A DNA stretch of 64,000 nt from Protonemura montana (Eukaryota > Arthropoda > Insecta > Plecoptera > Nemouridae): NCBI GenBank assembly GCA_947568835.1, contig OX387604.1, forward strand, positions 26,255,076 to 26,319,075. The letters are read 5' to 3'. How positions within the stretch are numbered: the stretch's first letter is position 1; every line of letters begins with the position of its first letter. The notes under the pieces were generated by a model. That model did no database searches, was not told where the DNA came from, and saw nothing but the letters and a program-made list of their open reading frames with translations. Made by a program: the position numbers and the translations under genes. Of the stretch, positions 38,193 to 48,500 are shown one piece after another.

Positions 38193-38888
38193 TGACATTT
38201 CTGTCCTCATGCACTTTTGAAATATATAGGTCTCCTGACTCCAGCTTCTTCTGGTAATATTGGATGCCGTTTTCCAACGGTAAAATGGATTCCGTAAAGC
38301 GGATTTAATCCAGCTACAGGGTACCTTGACGATACCAAACCAGCGACTATACCAATGTGCCACACAGGCGGCCGTGTACTGAGGAGAAAGATTAACCTAT
38401 TTAATTTCATGTTTGAAAATCCGGCTCACTGTGACGCTACATGACTCCTGAGTCTCCTGACTCCCGCTACCACTGGTGGTTGTTGGATGCCGTATTGCAA
38501 CAGTAACGATTCCTCCGTCGAGAACATTCGATCCAGGTAGCGGATACCTTTGACGGTTCCTTCGTACATTTTCGCAATTTTTTGGTTGGCACATGGTTAT
38601 GACAGTGTCAAGATTGACAAGCGCTCCTAGCGCTTCGCGCCAGTCACGTCCGTCAAACTTGTTTCCCACTTCCCCAAACACCACCCATACTCCGGTTTGG
38701 AGTTTTTTTGGACGAATGATTTAGATACTAGCAAAATTGCCGGGCGCTCCTGACGCTTCACGCCAGTCGCACCCGCCTATTTTGCGGGACGTTACCACGA
38801 ACCCAAACCCCACCTCTGCCGCGTGTGCAGCTCCTAAGTCTAGCATCAAGTATATAGGAACGGCAGGTACTTAGTGTTAACTTCAATC

Positions 38889-38903
38889 AGCGCCACCTGT
38901 TGG
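38889..38903 (-). promoter_or_regulatory. CTCF-like motif 4
   Basis: CCAACAGGTGGCGCT on the minus strand, in another inverted repeat unit. Confidence 0.4.
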
Positions 38904-38996
38904 CAGAATCTGGTACTACTGCCAGTCTCTGGGGTATCAAAGTATCGAACAAAATATGAAAATTTTTAAACATCCAGAAGGCAGTACCAGATTCTG

Positions 38997-39011
38997 CCAA
39001 CAGGTGGCGCT
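38997..39011 (+). promoter_or_regulatory. CTCF-like motif 5
   Basis: CCAACAGGTGGCGCT, 93 bp from motif 4 and divergent from it, repeating the arrangement of motifs 2 and 3. Confidence 0.4.
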
Positions 39012-39084
39012 GGTTGACGTTTGCAGTTTTGCTACTGTCTAAATCATTCGCCCAAAAAAATATCGAAACCAAGAGGTGGTCTGA

Positions 39085-39178
39085 ACGGGAACCGGACCTA
39101 GTAGCTGCGCGTTTCCTCGAGGAGGTGACCAATTGATTCCATGCCTTTAACCGCTCGACCAAGCGGACGTGTTCAGCT
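39085..39178 (-). repeat. tRNA-like SINE head (Ser/Leu-like), best preserved
   Basis: Minus strand: CTTGGTCGAGCGGTTAAAGG, CCTCCTCGAGG (variable-arm-like) and CTAGGTCCGGTTCCCG. It has the highest GC and best D arm of the family. Confidence 0.55.
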
Positions 39179-39807
39179 CTGCATGTTTGAGATATAAGTC
39201 TCCCGACTCCAGCTGCCACTGGAGGATGTTTGATGTCGTATTCCAATGGTAAAATGGTTCCTCCGTCGTGTGGATTTGATCCATGTAGCGTGTAAGTTCA
39301 TCGTTACCGAAGCAGCGACTATACCATTGTTCCACGCAGACGGCCATACATAGCAAAGAAAGATTAACCGATTTGAATTTCAATATCTAAAAACTTGGCT
39401 TAGTGTAGTATTACAAGACATCGACCGCACCCTTTGTTTAGTTTGCAAACAAGAGCTACCACCTCATCTAGCAGCTCAAACGTACTAGGTCGCCACACCT
39501 AGCAGTGCACAAGCACTCGATAACTAAAAAATATGGGTTCTAACCATTTGCTGCAAGCTAACGTGAGAACGGCTTTAGAGGCTGACTAGAGGAACGCCAG
39601 TCTAAGACCGATGCACGAGCACAGCGCCCCTATTTACTCTTATTTGTTAAGTTTCACCAAACACACCTTATCGTGTTAAGACGCACCGTGACCCCCAGCG
39701 CAATCTGTTGGATATCAAATGTACTCGATCAATCAATGCTTTGCTGGACTTCGGTCGGTAACCTGGATATTGATACGCCTGATGATTAAAAAATACATTT
39801 ATATTTA

Positions 39808-40443
39808 CCGAACGGTTTGGCGTGTTGGAAACACTGCGCGGAGTCAGGTATTGGATGGGTGACCATCATACACATGACTAGTTCTGTTCGGGAGAGAGGT
39901 TCGAGGGATGAAAGTTAAGCAACACTGCGCTGGGTCAGGTATTGGATGGGTGACCATCATACACATGACTAGTTCTGTTCGGGAGAGAGGTTCGAGGGAT
40001 GAAAGTTAAGCAACACTGCGCGGAGTCAGGTATTGGATGGGTGACCATCATACACATGACTAGTTCTGTTCGGGAGAGAGGTTCGAGGGATGAAAGTTAA
40101 GCAACACTGCGCTGGGTCAGGTATTGGATGGGTGACCATCATACACATGACCAGTTCTGTTCGAGAGACAGGTTGGAGGGATGAAAGTTAGTACAGCAAC
40201 ATCACTCGCCTTGCTTATCAACCTCTCGAAAGCATGGATTTGTGGAGGAATCCTGTTTTTCGCGTTGTACCGTCCTCCGGAAGGGACGTAAAGCCGGTGG
40301 TCGTGCCGGCTACGTGCCGGCACCGGGTTTCCTCTCCTCCCTTCTTGACTATGTTAGGTTCATCATCATCCACTCATTCACCGACGCCATTAGACCAGTG
40401 CCGCGTGGCCAGAGGTCAAAACAGTCCATCGTTAAACACCTCA
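39808..40443 (+). mobile_element. 5S-headed SINE with about five tandem 5S-like heads
   Basis: After ACCGAACGGTTTGGCGTGTT, a 91-bp unit holding AAGTTAAGCAACACTGCGC and GTATTGGATGGGTGACC repeats about four to five times (39830-40180) before one normal SINE body and the end TCGTTAAACACC. The internal frame is damaged (missing segment near 40300). Confidence 0.9.
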
Positions 40444-41059
40444 AATAATAATAATAATAATAATATAAACAGCTACGTCATTGCCAACCCCATGCTTTAC
40501 ATCCAATGATATAATATGTTCCAATACTAAGAAATCTTATTTAGAACAAATCGCATATTCGGTCAAAAGAATTCATCTTATTATAATCTTATATAATCTT
40601 AGGATTGACTTCAAAAATAATTAAAGAAATCTTTTATATGAATAATAATAAATTTGTGAGGAATGACTTTTAACGCATTGTGACTAACGGTTGCTTTTAT
40701 CGAAACCACTCCCAGCTAATATTTGAAAACGTTAACCGGGCTTAGCACTTCGCTAGCCTTCAAAGCAAAAAGGTAACAGATGTTCGTGATTCTGGGTTTC
40801 TAAAAATAGTAAACCCAAAGAATGTATTTCTTAGTTAGCCTCAGGCAAGTCGGTCAAGTAGTCCCGGGCAAGTCTCCATTTCCAACTTTTGCACAAAAAG
40901 TAACTGTACCCGACACGCGATCGAGCGTGATTCCAGAACAAACATTTTTTCTAGCAAAAAATCACCCTTTTATACCTCTAAGCTTATTCGGCTAAACCTA
41001 ACCCATTCTTTACTCTAAGATAAAACTAGCCCATTTCATAGCCCCCAGAATCGGGTGTT

Positions 41060-41424
41060 GCCGGTTCTCATGAGATCACTGAAGTTAAGCAACACTGCGC
41101 TGAGTCAGGTATTAGATGGGTGACCATCATACACATGACCAGTTCTGTTCGGGTGAGAGGTTGGAGGGAGAAAGTTAGTACAGCAACTTCACTCGCCTTG
41201 CTTATCAACCTCTCGACAGCATGGATTTGTGGAGGAATCCTGTTGTTCGCGTTGTACCGTCCTTCGGAAGGTGCGTCAAGCCGGTGGTCCCCTTGGTCTT
41301 CGACAGGAGTAGGCTACGTGCTAGCACCGGGTGTAACCTCCTCTCTTCTAGGCTAGGGTAGGTTCATCATCATTCTCATAATCATCCACTCATTCACCGA
41401 CACCATTAGACTAGTCCCACATGG
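41060..41424 (+). mobile_element. 5S-headed SINE, both ends truncated
   Basis: Starts in GGTTCTCATGAGATCACTGA, keeps the head and body, and breaks off at CCACATGG, where a LINE fragment begins. The ATG of the internal frame is lost (GAGAAAGTTAG), but the rest of the frame is open. Confidence 0.85.
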
Positions 41425-41945
41425 GATGTGGAGTATAATCTTAAAAACAAACAGAAATGCTTAATCAGCGCCTGGTCTTCTGCAGCTAAAAATATTTTCA
41501 CTAAGCAAAAAAGGGCCCTAAGAATAATCAGTCGTACAGGAAGGAGACAAACATGTAAACCATTATTTATAAAGTTCAAGATCTTAACTATGACATGTCT
41601 TTATATCCGGTAGGATCTTAATCTATAGATTTAATTTTATTTGTATTTGACAATCCTGAAAGTTTTGCAAGTTTTGCAAGTTTTGCAAGTTTTGCAAGTT
41701 TTGCAAGTTTTGCAAAGTGATTTTATTGATTTTAATACAAGAAGAGGCAACAACTCCCGACAACCGAGAACAAGACTGACTATCGCAGAAAAAACACCAT
41801 CAAGCCTAAGAGCAAAGATTTTCAACAATTAACCTGAGACTAACAAAATCAGAAACCTCAGTAGACAGGCTTTTAAACAATCGACAAAAATGTTTTTAGT
41901 GAACCATGCATTGTATACATTAGACGAATTTGAAGCTTACAGGAA
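41425..41945 (+). mobile_element. 3' end of a non-LTR retrotransposon (reverse transcriptase C-terminus), decayed
   Basis: The translation QKRALRIISRTGRRQTCKPL then FIKFKILTMTCLYI matches the conserved C-terminal part of arthropod non-LTR reverse transcriptases (xKRAIRIIxxxxxxxHCxPLFxxLxILxLxxLY). After a frame change it continues NTRRGNNSRQPRT, AEKTPSSLRAKIFNNLP and FLVNHALYTLDEFEAY, the usual end of such proteins. A 9-bp array (GTTTTGCAA)n at 41652-41718 is inserted between the two parts. The catalytic domain is absent. Confidence 0.8.
41652..41718. repeat. 9-bp tandem repeat (CAAGTTTTG)n within the LINE fragment
   Basis: About seven near-perfect copies of a 9-bp unit. Confidence 0.9.
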
Positions 41946-42800
41946 TTGTATTTGTAACTACAGCAGATTCTATTACTAGAATGGATGTGACGATGATATT
42001 TAATGAAAAAACCTATGTGTATCAATGTAAAATTTTAGACTTGTCTCCATGCTCCTACATAATATGTCATAATATCAAAAAGTGTTTTCTTCAGAAAAAT
42101 GGAAATAAAGGAACAATTACAATTCCAAAAGCTTCAATTACTTACCTATCAGAAAAATAGTATATTTGCACCCAATATTTAATGGTCAAATTCATCCAGT
42201 GTGGAAAAACTGAAGATAAGGACTGAGTATGTAAGTTGTAATCTTTGCTTGTAACTCATTGACAAACATGCACCATCTTGAAATTGAATCTGCCGCTCGA
42301 TCAAAAGCATATGTGGTCGTGCAACATTGCCAAATTTACATTCCTCATAACCATTGAATTTGATTTAGATGCTTGTACGGAGGGACGCAAAGAAATCGTC
42401 TCTAAGATCAGGTATAATTTTTTTTAAAACAAAATTTTCCCCAAAAGACACATGGATGTTATTTTGTGTATTGAAAAGGGAATCTTTGGGGACTTTTATG
42501 CTCTAGTCACCGAGGTTCTATGTATGAGACTTGGCAATGCTGCTCACCAATCATTGTACACCAACCTAAAAATTTTTGCGTTGGCGTTGGTATGTATATT
42601 TGTTTTGTTCCGAGTTAATAGTGTCGAATTTATAACGTCAATAACAAAAACAATTAATAACGACTTATAACGATATCTTTATTATTATACACTTATTCTC
42701 TCCGATAAAATTACTTGAATCCTCATAAGCTGTATCAAAAACCAAAACTAACCTTGAGCTCTCCCTTTTCAGATTCTGATTTTTTTTTTTTTTTAAATAT
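41946..42800. other. Non-coding stretch upstream of RED
   Basis: No exon recognised. It should hold the promoter and untranslated first exon of RED if the acceptor at 42816-42817 is used. Confidence 0.5.
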
Positions 42801-42817
42801 CTACTAAGGATTTCCAG
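42801..42817 (+). other. Branch point and acceptor of a probable 5' UTR intron of RED
   Basis: CTACTAAGGATTTCCAG follows a T16 run. TACTAAG is a close match to the consensus branch point, and AG lies five bases before the RED start codon. Confidence 0.6.
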
Positions 42818-42822
42818 TGAAA

Positions 42823-44346
42823 ATGCCTAATCAGGATCACGAAGATGATGTGGAGCGGTCGGAGCGTCTCACTAACGCTGACTTCAGGAGATTGTTAATG
42901 ACTCCTCGGTCGTCAGTTCCATCGTCGTTGCCGGCAGCTCATGCTCCCGTCAGCAGTAATCGTGATGCTCCCATACCTGCACAGACTGTGGAAGGTGAAG
43001 ACCGAGCAGAAAGACGTCGTAAAAAGAAAAGCTTCTATGCCAAACTTAAGAAACAAGAAGATGATAAGATGGCAGAGTTGGCCAAAAAATATCGCGATCG
43101 GGCTGTTGAGAGACGAGATGGAGCTAATCCAGATTACCAGGCAGAAGATCCGATGTCATCGGCTAGTGGATATCGAGCAGTTGCTCCAGATCTGAAGTCA
43201 GGTATGGATCAAGCTGAACGCAGGAGACAGATGATTCAAGAGTCAAAATTCTTGGGAGGAGATATGGAACACACTCACTTGGTCAAAGGACTGGATTATG
43301 CGCTGTTACAAAAGGTACGCAGTGAAATACAAAACAAAGAGCAAGAAGAAGAAGATGAACTAGAAAAACTTGTAAAACCTAAGAAGGAAAAGAAAGATGA
43401 AGTTGAAGAGATGGAATTCAAAACTAAAATTGGGCGTAATATTTACCGGGCTGCTTTCCCATCAAAAGTACTCGAGAAAAATGAGTTATTTGCTCCGGGT
43501 CGTATGGCATATGTGATTGACTTGGAAGATGAGTTTGCAGATAGCGACATTCCTACCACGGTTATTAGAAGCCGCGCTGACTGTCCGAGCCTGGAAACAT
43601 CAGCGACATTAACAACCAACGACATTGTAATCAACAAGTTGGCTCAAATACTTTCCTACTTGAGGCAAGGCGGTCGCCACAGCAAAAAATCCCGTAAAAA
43701 AGATAAAGGCCGAGTTGTGCAAGATATAAAGCTTGAAAAACCCCAGGAAGAGAGCATCTATGGTGAAATTGGTGATTACACCCCATCCACTTCAAAAATG
43801 GCTGAAAATCGTGAGAAACAGAGAGGACCTTACTTCGAGAAGCCGGAAGAAAACTGGGTCAGTGCTGATAGCACGAGGATAGAAAGCAGAAAGTCAGAGG
43901 AAGTCAAGAAATCCTCTTATGTTAAAGAAAATGCCAGTCGTTCCCAACAACTTTTAACAAGGCTTGCTGCTGAACCCGAGGGGTATGCAGAATGTTACCC
44001 TGGGCTGGAAGAAATGCAAGATGCAATTGATGATTCAGATGATGAAGTCGACTACACAAAGATGGATCTTGGTAATAAAAAGGGCCCCGTTGGTCGCTGG
44101 GATTTCGATACTCAAGAGGAATACAGCGACTACATGAACAACAAGGAAGCTCTTCCAAAAGCTGCATTTCAATACGGAGTGAAAATGGCTGACGGACGTC
44201 GGACCAGAAAAAATCACAAGGAGAAAAATGAAAAGGCCGAGTTGGATCGAGAATGGCAGAAAATTCAGAATATTATACAAAAGCGCAAAGGACCATCTGC
44301 AGTTTCTACCTCTAATGATTTTGCATTCAAAAAGCCTAAATATTAA
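42823..44346 (+). CDS. IK: RED/IK, spliceosome-associated protein, single coding exon
   Basis: A 507-aa frame from ATG (MPNQDHEDD) to TAA. Strong match along the whole RED protein: LTNADFRRLLMTPR near the N-terminus, RRRKKKSFYAKLKKQE, LAEKYRD-type motif LAKKYRDRAVERRDGAN, ESKFLGGDMEHTHLVKGLDY, PGRMAYVIDLEDEFADSDIP, LTTNDIVINKLAQILSYLRQ, VDYTKMDLGNKKGPVGRWDF, NNKEALPKAAFQYGVKM, and a final FKKPKY where human RED ends KRPKY. RED is a nuclear component of the spliceosomal B complex and is needed for splicing and mitosis. The long Arg-Glu-Arg-Asp repeat of vertebrate RED is missing, which explains the shorter length (human about 557 aa). The frame has no introns. An upstream branch point and acceptor favour a genuine gene with a 5' UTR intron over a processed retrocopy; no decay is visible. 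Confidence 0.95.
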   Translation: MPNQDHEDDVERSERLTNADFRRLLMTPRSSVPSSLPAAHAPVSSNRDAPIPAQTVEGEDRAERRRKKKSFYAKLKKQEDDKMAELAKKYRDRAVERRDGANPDYQAEDPMSSASGYRAVAPDLKSGMDQAERRRQMIQESKFLGGDMEHTHLVKGLDYALLQKVRSEIQNKEQEEEDELEKLVKPKKEKKDEVEEMEFKTKIGRNIYRAAFPSKVLEKNELFAPGRMAYVIDLEDEFADSDIPTTVIRSRADCPSLETSATLTTNDIVINKLAQILSYLRQGGRHSKKSRKKDKGRVVQDIKLEKPQEESIYGEIGDYTPSTSKMAENREKQRGPYFEKPEENWVSADSTRIESRKSEEVKKSSYVKENASRSQQLLTRLAAEPEGYAECYPGLEEMQDAIDDSDDEVDYTKMDLGNKKGPVGRWDFDTQEEYSDYMNNKEALPKAAFQYGVKMADGRRTRKNHKEKNEKAELDREWQKIQNIIQKRKGPSAVSTSNDFAFKKPKY

Positions 44347-44485
44347 GGTAAGAAAAGATAACTTGCTGTATTGTAAATCAGTTTTTATGTTTTGTTGTTT
44401 TTTCCAACTGCTGAGGTGATCTTGAAATAATAATAATTTAATAATAATAATAATGCAGAGGAATATTACCAGCTACCTCTGTGAA

Positions 44486-44491
44486 AATAAA
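44486..44491 (+). terminator. Candidate polyadenylation signal (RED)
   Basis: AATAAA 140 nt after the RED stop codon. Confidence 0.6.
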
Positions 44492-45400
44492 TAACGCCTC
44501 TGGACAATTTGTTCATTGGCAATCCTAATTCATCTGCGTGGGAATCTTGCAAAGTCTAGACATTTATTTAAAGTGATCGTTATATGAAATTAAATGCACA
44601 CTTGATGAGTGAGCTTTGATGAGAATGTCACATCGATCATTGTCCATAATATCTAATAATGACTTGTTTTAAGGATTGGCTTTATTCTACAAACCTATCT
44701 ATGAACCAGACATTTCATTCAAAGCACTCGGCATTTTCAAGACTTTGAAAGACTTTTGGCTTAATTTGTGAAATTGTTTTCAGAATTTTGTTTTAATTGT
44801 ATTATGTGAAACTAAGACGTGGTTAAAAGTTGCTGTTCGGTGACTGGTTTTGCTCTGCTGAGATTGCTTTGCTCTCAAAACGACTTAAGTGCAAGCCAAC
44901 GTTTCATCTGTGTTTGTGTACACATGTTCAGCACTGTGATCGCTGATTATATCGGCTGTTTTCCACATGAAACTCTTGCAAAGCAATCTCAACAGAGCAA
45001 AGCTATGAAACACTGCACCACTGTATATTATAATAAATTTTATTCCTAGCTGGAAAAAGGATTGCATTTCAGGCTCTAGTTTATTATTGCCTAATTATTG
45101 TTGATTACCATCTGAGTGCCGTTTTAGTTTCATTCTTGAGATCGTAACACAAGGTCCAGCAACTCACTTTATTTTTGCTTAAATATCCTATTTTATGTGG
45201 GCAATCAGATTTCATACATGTTTCATCTGGCAGGATAGGTACAAGTACAATTTAAAATACAATCTACCAATGTCTGTTTATCAGTGTCAGCTCTGCATTA
45301 TAACCAATGTTCTACCAATGTTTTTTCATAAATTGCTAGAAGTAATGTTTCTAAGTTTAAGGAATGAAATCTAGAAATGCTTAAAGATTGGTTTAACAAA
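44492..45400. other. Convergent intergenic stretch between RED and DNAJA3
   Basis: AT-rich, no exon or repeat recognised. The two flanking genes point toward each other across it. Confidence 0.5.
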
Positions 45401-45406
45401 TTTATT
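45401..45406 (-). terminator. Candidate polyadenylation signal (DNAJA3)
   Basis: AATAAA on the minus strand, about 120 nt after the DNAJA3 stop. Confidence 0.6.
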
Positions 45407-45526
45407 GAACTAAACATATTAAATGGTAACAAGTCAAGATACTTCTTCATCTAAAATGCATCAATTGAATGTAATACTATTTCTCATTGTTGCTAAAATG
45501 CGTGCAACTTTTTGGCGGCCATTTAC

Positions 45527-48500
45527 CTATCCTAATAAAGCTTTCTTGATCCTAGAGAAGAAACCGGGACTTTCAGCTTCTTTCTCCACCTCACTTTCTT
45601 TGACGTTTTCTGTGAACATAAGGAAATCCCAAGATGAGCATTAACTGCATATTTGTTCATTAAGTTGCACACAATCCTAGTTTTTTCAATATAAACACAA
45701 CAGCAATCAAAGTGGCATTTTAGCGTCGAGTGTAGGTTATAGCTAGAGAAACAACGTCAATGTTACGGCCTCTGCGTGAAAAATGACTACCTTGCCGACA
45801 AAAATGCAGATTACCGGAACGTCACGTTAAGTGGAGCCACTGTCGTATGAAATTTAATATCGATATTTCTCGTAAGTTAACGTGTATATCAATCGTTGAG
45901 GTAAACATCGATGGAGATTTTTTGAGCATGAAAAGTCTCAAAAGCGAGTTAACCTACGAGAAATATCGAAATTAAAATTCATACGACAGTGGCTCCACTT
46001 AACGTGATGTTCCGGTACTCTGCATTTTTGTCGGTAAGGTAGTCATTTGGCGGCCATCTTTCACGCAGAGACTGTAACATTGACGTTGAAACTCTACCTA
46101 TAACCTACACTCAACGGTATTAGTATTCTGCAAGAAATACGCCGTTCCTGGAAAGTTGAGATTGAAACAAAGAAGTGTCAAGTGATCCTCACCCTTTCTG
46201 TTCGGGTTCACCCCTCTTATAGTGCCTGGCGTGTCAGTCTCGAGCTGGGCATATGACTTAATGAGGTCTCGTTGCATTCTGCTCAAACCCGTTGGAATAT
46301 CTATCCGTAAGTACACGTAGTGGTCCCCGTAGCCAAAAGATCCGAGGTTTTTCATTCCTTTGCCACGTAGATGAATTTTTGTATGAGACGATGTCCCAGG
46401 ACTTATCTGAAACAGAAGAACCAACAAAATTTAGTTGGTTAAGAAGTGAACCCCTTTATCTTTACGCTGATAATATTCTATAGCTTTATTACACATTATT
46501 ACACATTATTAAACATTTCAAAGGCTGTAAGCCATCAAACAAGTCTCAGATCACCTAGCAGAAATAAAAAATCTGTGGTTTTGCAATTTCTGTAAATTAA
46601 TTCAAATACTAAAGGTTTTTATTCATTTACAGGTTTCAGAACTAGTAAAAAAACTAATTTAGCTAGGTCAATGACATGGTTCATTCGATTTTTATTCCAG
46701 ATTCCAGCCAATGTTCAATCTAAGACTTCATACGTCAAGTTCAGGTTTTACTGGACGTTTCGTTATTGAGTTTGCATCGAAAGAATTGGCTGATAAAACG
46801 GTGGACAGTGAAACCACTGAAGGTTAAGATTGTTTTTAAAGAAATTTGCTGCTGCTTTAAACTAGAAATGAACTAGAAACACAGGTGTTGATATGGTAAG
46901 CAACAGGCGAGTCCTTTTTGTTTGATGAAGGTTTAGGTTTGATCCAAATCAGTATTGATTTACAATTTAATAATAATAGAAGAAGTGATACTCTGACTTA
47001 TTATAATTTAGTCACAATGGTAGCAGAGTTGGTGGTAGCGTTCTTTTTGCACAAACAGGTGTGCATTTGGAAGTATTTGTCAAGAAAGCATAAAGACTCC
47101 AGACAAATATTCTTAGACAAATAGTACAGCCTCTAATTTCTTGAAGTTTTCAATGACATATTTACTAAATATATATTATTAATTTTAGTAATTATTATTA
47201 ATGTATTGGACTCCTAAGCTTCAATAAACAAACAAACAAACAATAAATTGGCAACTTGAAAATGTTCCCTTTAAAAGTTTCACAACATGACATTGGTTTT
47301 GCTTCTGGGAGGCTTGGCAAGCTAGGCAAGCTAGGCAAACTAGGCAGGCTAGGCAAGCTAGGCAAGCTAGGCAGGCTAGGCAAGCTAGGCAGGCTAGGCA
47401 AGCTAGGCAGGCTAGGCAAGCAAGGCAAGCTAGGCAAGCAGTTAACCACTCAAGACTTGTTTGGAACGGCTGGGAATCAGCAAGGGAAGGGGAAAGATGG
47501 GAAAGTAGCTACGTACCTGTATAGTCTGATCCTCATAAAGCCCTTCAACGCGAATTGTTCCTCCAAGAACTGCTTGGGACAAACTGATGCTAGCATCTGT
47601 GTGAAGATCTGCTCCATCCCGAGTAAAATAATCCGATTCAGACACTTTGAAGGTTATGAATATTTCTTTCTTGCCTACGGGCATTCGTACAGTTTGGCCG
47701 TCTTCTACACCTAAAGAACAGAAAACATACAATGCTTAAAACAAGGACTGCACAGGCCAATATTTAAAATAAAACCTGTGCAGACTGGTATCTGGTATCA
47801 GGTATCTGGTATCTTACTTATTTATTGTTGTACATAATATAGACAAAGTCATAATATTCCAACTAAATACAACACATCTTAAAATAATAATATAAAGAAA
47901 AGAAACACAACGTAATGCGACAGTACTGGTCAATGTATAGCTAAAAATTCATTAAGGGAAGAATTGATGAGATGGAATTAAAGATGAGTGGTAAACTGGT
48001 TGTAAGAGAAAGCTGATTTTATATGTTGAGGGAGGTTATTATAATTGGACACACATAGTGACTGTGGGCTTTTTTTTTTGGAAGATCTTGGTATTGAGGG
48101 TATTATTGTGAAATTGTAAGTTTGATCTGGTTTGATTCTGAGGATACAAGTCAGGGTTTACTATAAACAAAGGTAGCAGCTGTTTGAATTAGAGTGGATG
48201 TGAGGTTATTATTATTATTATTATTATTATTTGTTGTGTTTAACGACGCACTGTTTTGACATCTGGCCATGCGGCACTGGTCTAATGGCGTCGGTGAATA
48301 AGTGAATGATGATGAGGATGATGATGAACCTAACCTAGCTTAGAAGGGAGGAGGGGAAACCCTGTGCCGGCACGTAGCCTACTCCTGTCGAAGACCAAGG
48401 GGACTACCGGCTAAACGTCCCTTCCGAAGGACGGTACAACGCGTACAACAGGATTCCTCCACAAATCCATGCTGTCGAGAGGTTGATAAGCAAGGCGAGT

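Larger units (their letters stand above)
36640..39420. repeat. Cluster of composite tRNA-headed SINEs in both orientations
   Basis: At least five related units. A typical one (minus strand, 38192 to 37855) runs as follows: type-II tRNA-like head; A/T-rich linker; GACAGTAGCAAAATTG; a hairpin built on CTGGCGCTTCGCGCCAG; a second arm of the form CCAATTTTGCGGGACGT; CCCCAAACCCCACCTAT; GTGTGCAGCTCCTACGTCTA; a CTCF-like AGCGCCACCTGTTGG; and a final GAATATGGTACTACCTTC. Related bodies lie at 36970-37200, 37480-37800, 37855-38080, 38590-38920 and 38950-39060, in alternating orientation. A second tRNA-like module of the Gly/Asp type recurs on the minus strand near 38280-38370 and 39245-39350, so the family looks like a dimeric-head SINE. 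No protein gene seen. Confidence 0.8.

Noticed and set aside
47198-47449. LPSLPS repeat frame
   Set aside because: Antisense reading of the 9-bp CTAGGCAAG array.
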